Source: Pseudophaeobacter profundi (GTDB lineage Bacteria; Pseudomonadota; Alphaproteobacteria; Rhodobacterales; Rhodobacteraceae). From it: a stretch of 64,000 bases of DNA. The stretch covers positions 1 to 64,000 of the forward strand of contig NZ_JARJEF010000008.1 in the NCBI RefSeq assembly GCF_029697505.1, in the 5' to 3' direction. Shown piece by piece: positions 54,065 to 63,086 of the stretch; positions within the stretch are counted from its first letter, which is position 1; each line of letters begins with the position of its first letter. Position numbers and translations under genes: made by a program. The notes beneath the pieces were generated by a model, which made no database searches, had not been told where the DNA came from, and saw only the letters and a program-made list of their open reading frames with translations.

Positions 54065-54862
54065 CTACCGCTGCAGCAGCACCGGGAACCAGTCCTCGCG
54101 CAGCCGTTGGCCCGGCTGCATCTCGTGGCCAGGATAGGGCGGCGAGGTCGGGCCGGGGCGCTCCACATAACGCGCGTCATCGCCCACCAACCGCAGAGAG
54201 AAAGCCCGGCGACGGCTCTCGCTGGTATTGGCGCGCGCCCCATGCAGGGTTTTGTAGTTGAAGGCCACCGCATCGCCCGGTGCCATGTCCCATTCGCGAA
54301 TGTCCATACCTTCCGCTTCCGGGTCAGGCACCGCCATGTACTGGCCTTCATCGGCAAAAAAGCCTTCTTCGGACACCCAGCGCGTTGGCAGCACCTCCTT
54401 TTCCCATCGGTGCGACCCGGCCACGCAGCGCAGCGCTGCCTGCCGCACAGGATCCAGCGGCGACCAAAAGCTGATCGTCTGCGCGCCTTCGACAAAATAA
54501 TAGGGACCATCCTGATGCCAGGGCGTCGCCATCGAGGTGCCCGGCTCCTTGACCAGCACGTGATCGTGGAACATCTGCACCCGGTTTGATTGCATCAGAT
54601 CGGCTGCCACCTCCGCGACCGGAGAAGCCTTGATCGCCGCCTCGAAATCCGGAATGCGAGACCAGTTGCAATAGTCATCAAAAAACCGCCCGGTCTGGCC
54701 TGGCTTGTCATTGTTCGACGCATAAGGGCCGGGGTCAGCCATATTGTGTTCAACCCCCTGGCGCAGCTGCTCAACCTGGTCATGGAACAGACCTTTGATA
54801 AGCACCACGCCATCGCGCTGGAACTGGTCGATATGGTCTTGGGTAATCAGGGGGTGCACCAT
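54065..54862 (-). CDS. phytanoyl-CoA dioxygenase family protein
   Basis: A 265-residue Fe(II)/2-oxoglutarate dioxygenase of the PhyH family. H116 and D118 (PWHQDGPYYF) and the late His in KTLHGA bind iron, and the Arg in SRRRAFSLRLVGDD binds 2-oxoglutarate. I start at MVHPL (54862); its GGAGG ribosome binding site lies inside the longer version starting MEAQ. It is divergent from a LysR regulator. Substrate unknown; relatives hydroxylate ectoine, phytanoyl-CoA or small amino acids. Confidence 0.87.
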   Translation of the reverse strand: MVHPLITQDHIDQFQRDGVVLIKGLFHDQVEQLRQGVEHNMADPGPYASNNDKPGQTGRFFDDYCNWSRIPDFEAAIKASPVAEVAADLMQSNRVQMFHDHVLVKEPGTSMATPWHQDGPYYFVEGAQTISFWSPLDPVRQAALRCVAGSHRWEKEVLPTRWVSEEGFFADEGQYMAVPDPEAEGMDIREWDMAPGDAVAFNYKTLHGARANTSESRRRAFSLRLVGDDARYVERPGPTSPPYPGHEMQPGQRLREDWFPVLLQR

Positions 54863-54968
54863 TTGGGCCTCCATTTTGGATCGGTGTAGCTTTCGGTTTT
54901 TCTACCGCGACACTGTCCGCTTCAGGGTTTAGTTTCAAATCATATATTTCTAAGTTAGGTATAGTTTC

Positions 54969-55886
54969 ATGTTATATCTTACCCTACGCCACTACGAATA
55001 TGTCTGTGCCGTTGCACAGCAGGGCAGCCTTTCGGCGGCCGCAGAGCGGCTGCATGTCAGCCAGCCCGCGCTCTCCACCGCGCTGGCCCGGATCGAAACA
55101 CACCTTGGCCATGTGTTGTTCCAACGTCGGCGCGGCGCGCCCCTGACCCTGACACCACGCGGACGCGACTTTGCCAGGGCCGCCCAGGCCCTGCTGGATC
55201 AGGCGGCCCAACTGGAAACCCCAGGCGGTGCCAGCCCGGTGACCCAAAGGCTGGTGCTTGGCTGTTTTGCCGATCTGGCGCCTCTCTTGCTAGCCCCTGC
55301 CCTACGCCTCCTACGTCAGAGCCTGCCAGAGCTGACCATCAGCCCCCGCGTCGATGGGTTTACCGGTCTTACCGACGCGCTGCTGCAGGGCGATGTTGAT
55401 CTTGCGCTGACCTATGATCTGGGGCTGGATGCCAGTTTTGAACGCCGCGAGATTGACCAACGCTGCCCACAGGCGCTGGTATCGCCAGACCATCCGCTGG
55501 CCAGCCACAGCTCCCTGCCGCTGGCGGCGCTGGCCGAGATGCCACTGATCCTGTCGCAGGAAGGCCTGTCGCTACAGCATATGCTGGCCTTGTTCAAAAC
55601 CCAGGGACTGACGCCGCGCATCGCCCATCGCGCCGCATCTCTCGAATTGCTGCGCAGCCTGGCGGCCAATGGCGAAGGGGTCGGCGTTAGCTATAGCGCC
55701 CCACCGCTAGGGCAGAGCTATGATGGCAAGCCGCTGATCATGGTGCCCATCAGCGATGCCAGCGCCCGCGAGCCGGTGATCCTGACCAGTCATGGTCAAC
55801 CACCGGCTGGCTCTGCTCAGGCGCGTGCAATTCAGGCCCTATCGCAGGGCCTGGCCATGCAGGCTGCACAGCACACGGCCCTGTAA
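54969..55886 (+). CDS. LysR-type regulator of the PhyH-family dioxygenase
   Basis: A 305-residue LTTR with DNA-binding part LRHYEYVCAVAQQGSLSAAAERLHVSQPALSTALARIE and effector domain from about residue 92. It is divergent from the phytanoyl-CoA-type dioxygenase with a 106-bp gap. An imperfect dyad, TAT-N2-CTAAGTTAG-N2-ATA, around 54945-54963 precedes the start and could be its operator. It is probably the local activator of the dioxygenase gene. Confidence 0.86.
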   Translation: MLYLTLRHYEYVCAVAQQGSLSAAAERLHVSQPALSTALARIETHLGHVLFQRRRGAPLTLTPRGRDFARAAQALLDQAAQLETPGGASPVTQRLVLGCFADLAPLLLAPALRLLRQSLPELTISPRVDGFTGLTDALLQGDVDLALTYDLGLDASFERREIDQRCPQALVSPDHPLASHSSLPLAALAEMPLILSQEGLSLQHMLALFKTQGLTPRIAHRAASLELLRSLAANGEGVGVSYSAPPLGQSYDGKPLIMVPISDASAREPVILTSHGQPPAGSAQARAIQALSQGLAMQAAQHTAL

Positions 55887-55984
55887 CAAACAGGGCAGTC
55901 AGCAGTCAGGCAGTCACAACGGCGAGCGGGTGATGCATCAATCAGCGCCTCGTCCCGCAGGGCGCAATGACCTGTCGGCACGGT

Positions 55985-56401
55985 TCAGATTTTGCGTAGG
56001 CGGATCACCACATCAACCGAGGCAATTTCCATGCCCTCGGGCGCGTCTGGCAGACGCTGGATCACCAATTGGTCCGATGGTGCATCGGTGACTCGGCTGC
56101 CATCTTCCCAGAAATAATGCGGATGATCATGGGTATTGGTGTCGAAATAGCTTTTGGAGCCATCAACGGTGATCTCTTGCAGCACGCCCGCATCACAAAA
56201 GGCGCGCAGGGTATTATAGACAGTGGCCAGGGAAACGGCCGTCCCCTTGGTCTTGGCAGCGTCAAACAGGCTTTCGGCGGTGACATGGCGATGGTTGCCA
56301 TCCCCCACCAGCAATTCAGCCAAAGCAAGCCGCTGTCGGGTCGGGCGCAGCCCGGCCTCGACCAACCAGTTTGTTGCCACGTCTTCGCTGTTTGGCGTCA
56401 T
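55985..56401 (-). CDS. irr: Fur-family iron response regulator Irr
   Basis: A 138-residue Fur-family protein of the alphaproteobacterial Irr type. [14 protein letters not shown] and [23 protein letters not shown] are the winged helix; [12 protein letters not shown] contains the histidine-rich segment that binds heme in Irr. The cysteine pairs of true Fur are absent. ATG 56401 with AGGATC upstream is chosen over 56416. It faces away from fabA, the usual Rhizobiales/Rhodobacterales setting. Irr represses iron-consuming genes when iron is low and is degraded or inactivated by heme. Confidence 0.92.
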   Translation of the reverse strand: MTPNSEDVATNWLVEAGLRPTRQRLALAELLVGDGNHRHVTAESLFDAAKTKGTAVSLATVYNTLRAFCDAGVLQEITVDGSKSYFDTNTHDHPHYFWEDGSRVTDAPSDQLVIQRLPDAPEGMEIASVDVVIRLRKI

Positions 56402-56609
56402 GTGCGGATCCTGCATCGCGTTGCTATTGGGGGTTATACTGCAAATGCGTCGCGTTTTTCAAACAGAATCCCCATTTCCAGCGATCCTGTCCAGCGCCCT
56501 GATGACACATTCTCTTTGTCAGCCTGGCTTCACTGCTCTTGCCGGACCGGCAAGCCGGGTGCTACAGGAAAGAAAACACATGAAACACCCAGGCAGGAGA
56601 CGCGCCAGC

Positions 56610-57119
56610 ATGGCCGATTACCCCAGCAGCTTTGACAAAGACGACCTGTTGAAATGTTCCCGAGGAGAGCTGTTTGGCCCCGGCAACGCCCAGCTTCCCG
56701 CCCCGCCAATGTTGATGATGGACCGCATTAGCGAGGTCAGCGCCGATGGCGGCGCCCATGGCAAGGGCCATATCGTCGCGGAGTTCGATATCAACCCGGA
56801 CCTGTGGTTCTTTGAATGCCATTTCCCCGGCAACCCGATCATGCCCGGCTGCCTGGGTCTGGATGGCCTGTGGCAGCTCACCGGCTTCAACCTCGGCTGG
56901 CGCGGCTGGAAAGGCCGCGGCATGGCGGTTGGCGTTGGAGAGGTCAAACTCACCGGCATGGTCCGCCCCGAGCGCAAGATGCTGACCTATAAGATCGACT
57001 TCAAAAAAGCGATCCAGACCCGCCGCCTGACCATGGGCGTGGCGGATGGCATCGTCGAAGCCGATGGCGAGATGATCTATGACGTCAAGGACATGAAGGT
57101 CGTTCTGTCCGAAGCCTAG
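56610..57119 (+). CDS. fabA: 3-hydroxydecanoyl-ACP dehydratase/isomerase
   Basis: A 169-residue FabA that dehydrates 3-hydroxydecanoyl-ACP and isomerises the trans-2 to the cis-3 double bond, the entry into unsaturated fatty acids. [24 protein letters not shown] holds the catalytic His and Asp. The open frame extends 129 codons upstream through the irr leader; MADYP at 56610, GGAG ten bases before, is the family start. It leads to fabB and fabI, with a small minus-strand gene between. Confidence 0.96.
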   Translation: MADYPSSFDKDDLLKCSRGELFGPGNAQLPAPPMLMMDRISEVSADGGAHGKGHIVAEFDINPDLWFFECHFPGNPIMPGCLGLDGLWQLTGFNLGWRGWKGRGMAVGVGEVKLTGMVRPERKMLTYKIDFKKAIQTRRLTMGVADGIVEADGEMIYDVKDMKVVLSEA

Positions 57120-57141
57120 TTCGCTCTATTCTTCTGCGATG

Positions 57142-57169
57142 AAAAAAGAGGCCTCCGGGCCTCTTTTTT
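57142..57169. terminator. bidirectional terminator after fabA
   Basis: A perfect 12-bp stem AAAAAAGAGGCC / GGCCTCTTTTTT with a TCCG loop; T-runs flank both orientations, so it ends fabA and the facing minus-strand gene at 57199. Confidence 0.9.
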
Positions 57170-57198
57170 GTTTGAGAACTGCCCGCTCAGAGCCCGGA

Positions 57199-57435
57199 TT
57201 ACCGTTTAGGTTTGCTCAAATGCCATGCATTGTAGAGGCCCACTCCAAGCGCCAGCACAGCGAGCAAAAACCATACGTTCCCTGATTGCTCTGAATGTAC
57301 GACACCCGCGTCATCATCAAAGCAGCGGCCCAATTCATTGAAACAATTCCGCCATTTGAAATACTCGACGTAGTACAAATACCCAAAAGCCAACGCAAAC
57401 CCGAAAGAAACCAGAGAAGCGATCTTTCTAATCAT
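57199..57435 (-). CDS. small two-helix membrane protein of unknown function
   Basis: A 78-residue protein with two hydrophobic segments (IASLVSFGFALAFGYLYYV, 5-23, and NVWFLLAVLALGVGLYNAW, 53-71) separated by a short loop with two cysteines (CFNELGRC) and an acidic patch. It has no family name I recognise. It lies antisense between fabA and fabB, each side separated by a terminator or untranslated region, and its composition fits a real protein. A disulfide in the periplasm is conceivable. Confidence 0.55.
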   Translation of the reverse strand: MIRKIASLVSFGFALAFGYLYYVEYFKWRNCFNELGRCFDDDAGVVHSEQSGNVWFLLAVLALGVGLYNAWHLSKPKR

Positions 57436-57626
57436 CTACCAGCCCCTTGCATCACCGCCAAAAGTTTAACGCTTCGGCAGCGAACTTCAACGACCGCTTT
57501 GCCCTGTGGTTTCAACGCGGCCAACCACCGCAAAACCAGCTGCAAGCCTGCGCCGCGCCGCCATGCCGTCTTGCACCCCCGCCCTGCAATGCATACTAAG
57601 ACATAAGCAATTAAGGGAGTGCACGT

Positions 57627-58856
57627 ATGCGTCGTGTCGTCGTCACCGGTCTGGGGATCGTCTCCTCCATCGGAAACAACACCGAAGAAGTCATCGCTTC
57701 ACTGAAGGCGGGGAAATCCGGCATCGTTGCCAGCCCCGAAATGACCGAGCACGGCTTTCGCAGCCAGGTTGCCGGCACGCTGAAGATCGACATCAAGGAA
57801 CATGTAGACAAGCGCGCGCTGCGCTTTATGGGCCCCGGTGCCGCCTATGCCCATATCGCCATGAGCCAGGCCATCGCTGATGCGGGCCTTTCAGAAGACC
57901 AGATCGTGAATGAGCGCACTGGCCTGGTGGCCGGTTCCGGTGGGCCCTCCACCTCTGCCATGCTGGCGGCGCATCAGGTGGTTGCCAAGACCGGCGCCAC
58001 CAAGCGTATCGGGCCTTTTGCGGTGCCGAAATGCATGTCCTCGACCATTTCGGCCAACCTCGCGACGGCCTTCAAGATCAAGGGCATCAACTATTCCATC
58101 ACCTCCGCCTGCTCGACGTCGCTGCACTGCATCGGCAATGCGGCGGAACAGATCATGATGGGCAAGCAGGACGTGATGTTTGCCGGTGGCGGCGAAGAGC
58201 TGGACTGGACGCTGTCCTGCCTGTTTGATGCCATGGGCGCCATGTCCTCCAAGAAAAACGACGACCCAGAAGCAGCCAGCCGCGCCTTTGATCAGGACCG
58301 CGACGGTTTTGTCATTTCAGGCGGCGGCGGCATTGTGGTGCTGGAAGATCTCGACCACGCGCTGGCGCGCGGCGCCAAGATCTACGCCGAAGTGGTGGGC
58401 TATGCGGCCACCTCCGATGGTCACGATATGGTAGCGCCATCTGGCGAGGGCGGCGAACGTGCCATGCGTCTGGCGCTGTCGACCCTGCCCGAAGGCCGCA
58501 AGGTCAGCTATATCAACGCCCACGGCACATCCACACCTGTGGGCGATGTCGGTGAAGTCGAAGCCGTGCGCCGGGTCTTTGGCGAAGGTCAGACCCCGCC
58601 GATTTCGTCAACCAAATCCATGACCGGTCACGCCCAGGGCGCTGCAGGCGCACTAGAGGCGATTTTCTGCCTGCTGATGCTTGAGAATGATTTCATCACC
58701 CCCTCGATCAACGTGGACACGCTGGCCGACGGTATTCTTCCCGGCGAAATCGCCACTGACCTTGTCGAAAATGCGGGCCTCGACTGTGTAATGACCAACA
58801 GCTTTGGCTTTGGCGGCACCAATGGGTCGATGGTTTTGAGCAAGTACAAAGGATAA
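57627..58856 (+). CDS. fabB: beta-ketoacyl-ACP synthase I
   Basis: A 409-residue condensing enzyme elongating unsaturated acyl-ACP intermediates. The Cys-His-His triad is C162 (SITSACSTSLHCIG) and the two His in YINAHGTSTP and MTGHAQGAAGA, and the C-terminal NSFGFGGTN is typical. It lies seven bases before fabI, so both are co-transcribed. With FabA it forms the anaerobic-type unsaturated fatty acid pathway, consistent with vaccenate as substrate of the CFA-like enzyme at 15.9 kb. Confidence 0.96.
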   Translation: MRRVVVTGLGIVSSIGNNTEEVIASLKAGKSGIVASPEMTEHGFRSQVAGTLKIDIKEHVDKRALRFMGPGAAYAHIAMSQAIADAGLSEDQIVNERTGLVAGSGGPSTSAMLAAHQVVAKTGATKRIGPFAVPKCMSSTISANLATAFKIKGINYSITSACSTSLHCIGNAAEQIMMGKQDVMFAGGGEELDWTLSCLFDAMGAMSSKKNDDPEAASRAFDQDRDGFVISGGGGIVVLEDLDHALARGAKIYAEVVGYAATSDGHDMVAPSGEGGERAMRLALSTLPEGRKVSYINAHGTSTPVGDVGEVEAVRRVFGEGQTPPISSTKSMTGHAQGAAGALEAIFCLLMLENDFITPSINVDTLADGILPGEIATDLVENAGLDCVMTNSFGFGGTNGSMVLSKYKG

Positions 58857-58863
58857 TCTCATA

Positions 58864-59655
58864 ATGTCAGGATTGTTGACGGGCAAACGTGGATTGGTCA
58901 TGGGCGTAGCCAATGAACGTTCAATCGCTTGGGGCATTGCCAAGGCCATGGCTGGTGCCGGTGCCGAGCTGGCCTTTACCTACCAGGGCGATGCCTTTGG
59001 CAAACGGTTGGAACCGCTGGCCCAAAGCCTGGGCAGTGACTTCATGGTCGATGTCGATGTGACCAATGATGCCTCGCTGGATGCCGCCTTTGAACAGCTG
59101 GGCAACCGTTGGGACAGCATTGATTTTGTCGTGCACGCCATTGCCTATTCGGACAAATCCGAACTGACAGGCCGTTTCCTGGATACCAGCCGGGCGAATT
59201 TCAAGAATTCGCTGGATATCTCTGCCTATTCCTTCATCGAAGTGGCGCGCCGGGCGCATCCCTTCATGAAAGACAACGGCGGCACCCTGCTGACGCTGAC
59301 TTATGGCGGATCCAACCGGGTGACGCCCAACTACAATGTCATGGGTGTGGCAAAGGCGGCACTGGAAAGCGCCACCCGCTATCTGGCCAATGATCTTGGC
59401 CCCGAAGGCATCCGCGTCAACGCCATCTCGCCCGGCCCGATGAAGACCCTGGCCGGGGCGGCCATCGGTGGTGCACGCAAGACCTACAAGCACACCGAGC
59501 AGAACGCCCCCATGCGGTCCAATGCCACGCTTGAGGCCGTTGGCGGTACTGCGGTCTATCTGGCCTCAGATGCCGGTGCCTGCACCACTGGCGAAATTAT
59601 CCGCGTTGATGGCGGTTTTCACATCCTCGGGATGCCGCAGCAAGAGCACTTGTAG
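58864..59655 (+). CDS. fabI: enoyl-ACP reductase
   Basis: A 263-residue NADH-dependent enoyl-ACP reductase of the FabI SDR type, the last step of each fatty acid elongation cycle. GVANERSIAWGIAKAMAGAGA is the cofactor site, YNVMGVAKAALES carries the Tyr and Lys, and GPMKTLAGAAIGG is the substrate loop. It follows fabB at once and ends before a strong terminator. It is the triclosan-target class. Confidence 0.96.
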   Translation: MSGLLTGKRGLVMGVANERSIAWGIAKAMAGAGAELAFTYQGDAFGKRLEPLAQSLGSDFMVDVDVTNDASLDAAFEQLGNRWDSIDFVVHAIAYSDKSELTGRFLDTSRANFKNSLDISAYSFIEVARRAHPFMKDNGGTLLTLTYGGSNRVTPNYNVMGVAKAALESATRYLANDLGPEGIRVNAISPGPMKTLAGAAIGGARKTYKHTEQNAPMRSNATLEAVGGTAVYLASDAGACTTGEIIRVDGGFHILGMPQQEHL

Positions 59656-59691
59656 GCCATCGCGGCGCAAGCGATGCACAAGACCCAAGAC

Positions 59692-59721
59692 AAAAAGGGC
59701 GCCTCATCAGGCGCCCTTTTT
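59692..59721. terminator. bidirectional terminator between fabI and FKBP gene
   Basis: A perfect 12-bp stem AAAAAGGGCGCC / GGCGCCCTTTTT with a 6-base loop separates convergent fabI and the FKBP gene, with A/T tracts on both sides. Confidence 0.9.
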
Positions 59722-59747
59722 CTGTTCCAACAGTGCCTTGCACCTGC

Positions 59748-60176
59748 TCAGCCGATCGAGACCAGCTCGATCTCAAAGTTCAGATCCTTGCCGGCCAGCG
59801 GGTGGTTGGCGTCCAAGGTCACGGTGGCCTCGGTCACTTCAACCACGGTCACCGGCAGTACATGGCCTTCTGGGCTTTGCATTTGCAGTTGGGTGCCCAG
59901 CTCCAGCGGGATGTCATCAGGAATGCCTTCGCGCGGAATCGCCTGGCGTGCCTCGGGGTTCAGCGGGCCGTAGGCATCGGCGCTTGCGATCTCAAGGCTC
60001 TTTTTGTCACCGACGACCATGCCGGGCAGGCCAGCATCCATTCCAGCAATCACCTGCCCAGAGCCAACGGTGAACTCCAGCGGGTCACGCCCCTCAGAGC
60101 TGTCAAAGACGGAACCATCCGTCAATGTGCCAGTGTAGTGGATGCGGACAGTATCGCCGTTTTTTACCTCGGTCAT
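59748..60176 (-). CDS. FKBP-type peptidyl-prolyl isomerase, SlyD/FkpB-like
   Basis: A 142-residue FKBP with an inserted IF domain. VRIHYTGTLTDGSVFDSSEGRDPLEF is the FKBP core and AGMDAGLPGMVVGDKKSLEI follows; SADAYGPLNPEARQAIPREGI is the chaperone-like insert region. It lacks the His/Cys-rich C-terminus of E. coli SlyD, so nickel binding is not expected. It helps proline-limited folding in the cytoplasm. Single gene with its own terminator. Confidence 0.92.
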   Translation of the reverse strand: MTEVKNGDTVRIHYTGTLTDGSVFDSSEGRDPLEFTVGSGQVIAGMDAGLPGMVVGDKKSLEIASADAYGPLNPEARQAIPREGIPDDIPLELGTQLQMQSPEGHVLPVTVVEVTEATVTLDANHPLAGKDLNFEIELVSIG

Positions 60177-60460
60177 GGGACCTCCAGTTTATACAAAATT
60201 ACAGTGGCGCACCCTACAGGCCTCAGTTCTGAAGTAAACCCGCCTATCCGAGCCTTTTTTGCCCCCTTTACGGCCCCTGCCGCTGCCGCGGAAACCAGCA
60301 ACCCCAAGCCGAAGTTACGGCCCAAATTCAGGTCCGAATTCAGGCCCGAACTGCGGCCAAGGCGATATAAGGCGCGGCGGCTGAAGAATTGTATCCATCA
60401 CAACTTCGCGCTTTGCCCCCTCCGGGAGGCATGACAGGATATCCCCAAAGGAGATGTTAC

Positions 60461-61147
60461 ATGCCGATTACCACCTGCGTTTTTGATGCCTATGGCACGC
60501 TCTTTGATGTGACCGCCGCAGCCCGACAGGCCGCCGCTGACCCCGCGTTTCCGCAGCTGCAGGAAACCTGGCCCGCGCTGGCCAATCATTGGCGGCTGAA
60601 GCAGTTGCAGTACACCTGGCTGCGCGCGATCACAGATGCCCACTGCGGGTTTTGGCAGGTCACCCAGGATGGCCTTGACTGGGCGCTAGAGGCCACCGGG
60701 CTGCAGGGCGACGCCAAACTGCGCCAGCGCTTGCTGGATCTCTATTGGGAACTGCAGGCCTACCCAGAGGTCCCCGCCATGCTAGCCACCCTGAAAGAGG
60801 CCGGCCTGAACACCGCCATCCTGTCAAATGGCTCTCCGGATATGTTGGACGGGGCAGTGCAATCGGCCGGGATTGGTGCGCTGCTGGATGATGTCTTATC
60901 CGTGGAAAGCGTCGGCATCTTCAAGCCGGACTCCCGTGTCTATGATCTCGTCGGCCAGCGCTTTGGCTGCCAGAACAAAGAGGTTCTCTTTGTGTCCTCC
61001 AATGGCTGGGATGCCGCCGGGGCTGCGGGCTATGGGTTCACCACAGCCTGGGTCAATCGCGCGAAAGAACCCATCGACCGCCTGCCCTGGACACCGGCGC
61101 ATGTGCTGCAGGATCTGACGACGATTCCAGCCCTTGCCTGCCCGTAA
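60461..61147 (+). CDS. HAD-superfamily haloacid dehalogenase type II
   Basis: A 228-residue L-2-haloacid dehalogenase-type HAD protein. D9 (CVFDAYGTLFDV) is the nucleophile, SNGS (motif II), the Lys in FKPDSRVY and SSNGWDAAGA complete the active site. It would hydrolyse 2-haloacids to 2-hydroxyacids. ATG 60461 has AAAGGAGA eight bases upstream. It is followed 54 bp later by a threonine dehydratase-like gene, so they may be co-transcribed. Confidence 0.88.
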   Translation: MPITTCVFDAYGTLFDVTAAARQAAADPAFPQLQETWPALANHWRLKQLQYTWLRAITDAHCGFWQVTQDGLDWALEATGLQGDAKLRQRLLDLYWELQAYPEVPAMLATLKEAGLNTAILSNGSPDMLDGAVQSAGIGALLDDVLSVESVGIFKPDSRVYDLVGQRFGCQNKEVLFVSSNGWDAAGAAGYGFTTAWVNRAKEPIDRLPWTPAHVLQDLTTIPALACP

Positions 61148-61201
61148 CCACCGCTTTTGCACTACAAACCATTTTCGCCACTCAGATTACCGGAGCCCCA
61201 G

Positions 61202-62179
61202 ATGTCCTCTTTTGCAATGATCCAGTCCGCAGCCAAGCGGTTGCAGGGCCATGCCCGCATCACGCCGATGCTCAGCTCGCCCTTTATGGACGAGATCGCC
61301 GGCCGCCGCGTGCTGGTCAAGGCAGAGTGCCTGCAACACACCGGATCCTTCAAGTTTCGCGGCGGCTGGGCTGCGATTACTGCGCTGGCCCCCGAAGAAC
61401 GCGCCCGCGGCGTGATCGCCTATTCCAGCGGCAACCATGCCCAGGGTGTGGCCGCTGCCGCCAAGGCCCATGGCGTCGCTGCCGTGATCCTGATGCCTGT
61501 CGATGCACCACGCCTCAAAATCGAAAACACCCGCGCCCTGGGCGCCGAAGTGGTGCTGTATGACCGCGCAGGCGGCGAAGATCGCGATGCCATCGGATTG
61601 GATCTGGCCCAGACGCGCGGCCTGACCCTGATCAAGCCCTATGACGAACCCGAAGTCATCGCCGGACAGGGCACCACCGGACTGGAAATCGCAGAGCAGG
61701 CGGCCAGCCTGGGGGTCGAAACCGGTGATGTGCTGATCTGTTGTGGCGGTGGCGGGCTGACCAGCGGCGTCGCCCTGGCCCTGGAAGGGCTTGGCTCCTC
61801 CCTGCAGGTCAGACCGGCAGAGCCCGAGGGTTTTGACGATGTGACCAGATCCCTGGCCAGCGGCCAGGTTGAAACCAATGCGGCGGTATCAGGCTCGATC
61901 TGCGACGCCATTCTGACCCCCGCCCCCGGAGAACAGACCTTTCCAGTGCTGCAACGGCTGTGCGGCGGCGGCATCGTGGTCAGCGAGGAAGAAGCCCTGC
62001 GCGCCATGGCCCTGGCCTTTGTGCGGTTGAAAATCGTGCTGGAACCGGGTGGTGCCGTCTCACTGGCGGCGGCGCTGTTTCACCCGGATCAGATCCAGGG
62101 GGAAGCGGTGATCGCCATCGCCACCGGCGGCAATGTCGACACCGCCGTGTTTCAGCGTGCGCTCTCCAGCTACGCATAG
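61202..62179 (+). CDS. threonine/serine dehydratase-like PLP enzyme
   Basis: A 325-residue fold-type II PLP enzyme. K51 (HTGSFKFRGG) binds PLP, SSGNHAQGVA and CGGGGLTSG hold the substrate and phosphate. It has only the catalytic domain, no ACT regulatory domain, so it is a catabolic threonine/serine dehydratase, serine racemase or hydroxyaspartate ammonia-lyase rather than biosynthetic IlvA. I start at MSSFAM (61202) with GGAG upstream. It precedes pcaD by 115 bp. Confidence 0.87.
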   Translation: MSSFAMIQSAAKRLQGHARITPMLSSPFMDEIAGRRVLVKAECLQHTGSFKFRGGWAAITALAPEERARGVIAYSSGNHAQGVAAAAKAHGVAAVILMPVDAPRLKIENTRALGAEVVLYDRAGGEDRDAIGLDLAQTRGLTLIKPYDEPEVIAGQGTTGLEIAEQAASLGVETGDVLICCGGGGLTSGVALALEGLGSSLQVRPAEPEGFDDVTRSLASGQVETNAAVSGSICDAILTPAPGEQTFPVLQRLCGGGIVVSEEEALRAMALAFVRLKIVLEPGGAVSLAAALFHPDQIQGEAVIAIATGGNVDTAVFQRALSSYA

Positions 62180-62294
62180 CCCCGCGGCGACGCGCGACCT
62201 GCGCCCCCACGGGCGCAGGCAAATCGCACTGTGGGCTTTACCCCGGCCCGGCACCTCTTCTAGATAGCCTGCAAGAGTTATCGGAGAACACACC

Positions 62295-63086
62295 ATGCAG
62301 ATCGCAGATCTTGGCGATGTCCAGCTTCACTACCGCATTGATGGCGACCCAGAGGGCGCGCCCATTGTCTTTGCCAATTCGCTTGGCACCGATCTGCGGG
62401 TCTGGGATCAGGTGGTGGATCGCCTGCCCGCCGGGTTGAAGGTAATCCGCTATGACAAGCGCGGCCATGGGTTGTCCTCTTGTCCAGATGCACCCTATTC
62501 GATGGGGGCGCTGGTGCGCGATGCGGAACGGCTGCTGGATCTGCTATCGGTGCGCGACTGCGTCTTTGTCGGCCTGTCGATCGGCGGCATGATTGGTCAG
62601 GGGCTGGCGGTCAAGCGGCTGGACATGGTGCGCGCCCTGGTGCTGTCCAACACTGCGGCCAAGATTGGCACCGCCCAGATGTGGCAGGATCGGATCCAGG
62701 CGGTCACCGACCACGGCATCGAAGCACTGGCCGACAGCGTGATGGAGCGCTGGTTTGCCCGCGATTTTCGCGCCAAGCCAGAATTGCAACTGTGGCGCAA
62801 TATGCTGGTGCAACAGTCGCGCGCCGGATACATCGGCTGCTGCACGGCCATTTCCGGCACTGATTTCTACACCCCTACCAGCGGGCTGCGCCTGCCCTGT
62901 CTGGGCATTGCCGGATCAGAAGACGGCTCTACTCCGCCCGATCTGGTACGCGAAACCGTCGATCTGATTCCCGGCAGCCAGTTCCATCTGATCCGCCGCG
63001 CAGGCCATATCCCCTGCGTTGAACAACCCGACGAATACGCGGCACGCCTGACCCAATTCCTGCAAGAGGTCGGCCACTGTGACTGA
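62295..63086 (+). CDS. pcaD: 3-oxoadipate enol-lactonase
   Basis: A 263-residue alpha/beta hydrolase of the PcaD type, hydrolysing 3-oxoadipate enol-lactone to 3-oxoadipate in the protocatechuate branch. The nucleophile is S95 (VGLSIGGM), and SNTAAKIGT and the late His in RRAGHIPCVE are typical of PcaD. It overlaps the next gene by eight bases, and pcaB begins just after that, which supports the pathway assignment. Confidence 0.9.
   Translation: MQIADLGDVQLHYRIDGDPEGAPIVFANSLGTDLRVWDQVVDRLPAGLKVIRYDKRGHGLSSCPDAPYSMGALVRDAERLLDLLSVRDCVFVGLSIGGMIGQGLAVKRLDMVRALVLSNTAAKIGTAQMWQDRIQAVTDHGIEALADSVMERWFARDFRAKPELQLWRNMLVQQSRAGYIGCCTAISGTDFYTPTSGLRLPCLGIAGSEDGSTPPDLVRETVDLIPGSQFHLIRRAGHIPCVEQPDEYAARLTQFLQEVGHCD

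Noticed and set aside
59733-60434. 233-codon plus frame crossing the FKBP gene with a repeated FRPE tail
   Set aside because: It is antisense to an FKBP with an intact core, and its repeated tail arises from the 12-base repeats at 60311-60358.
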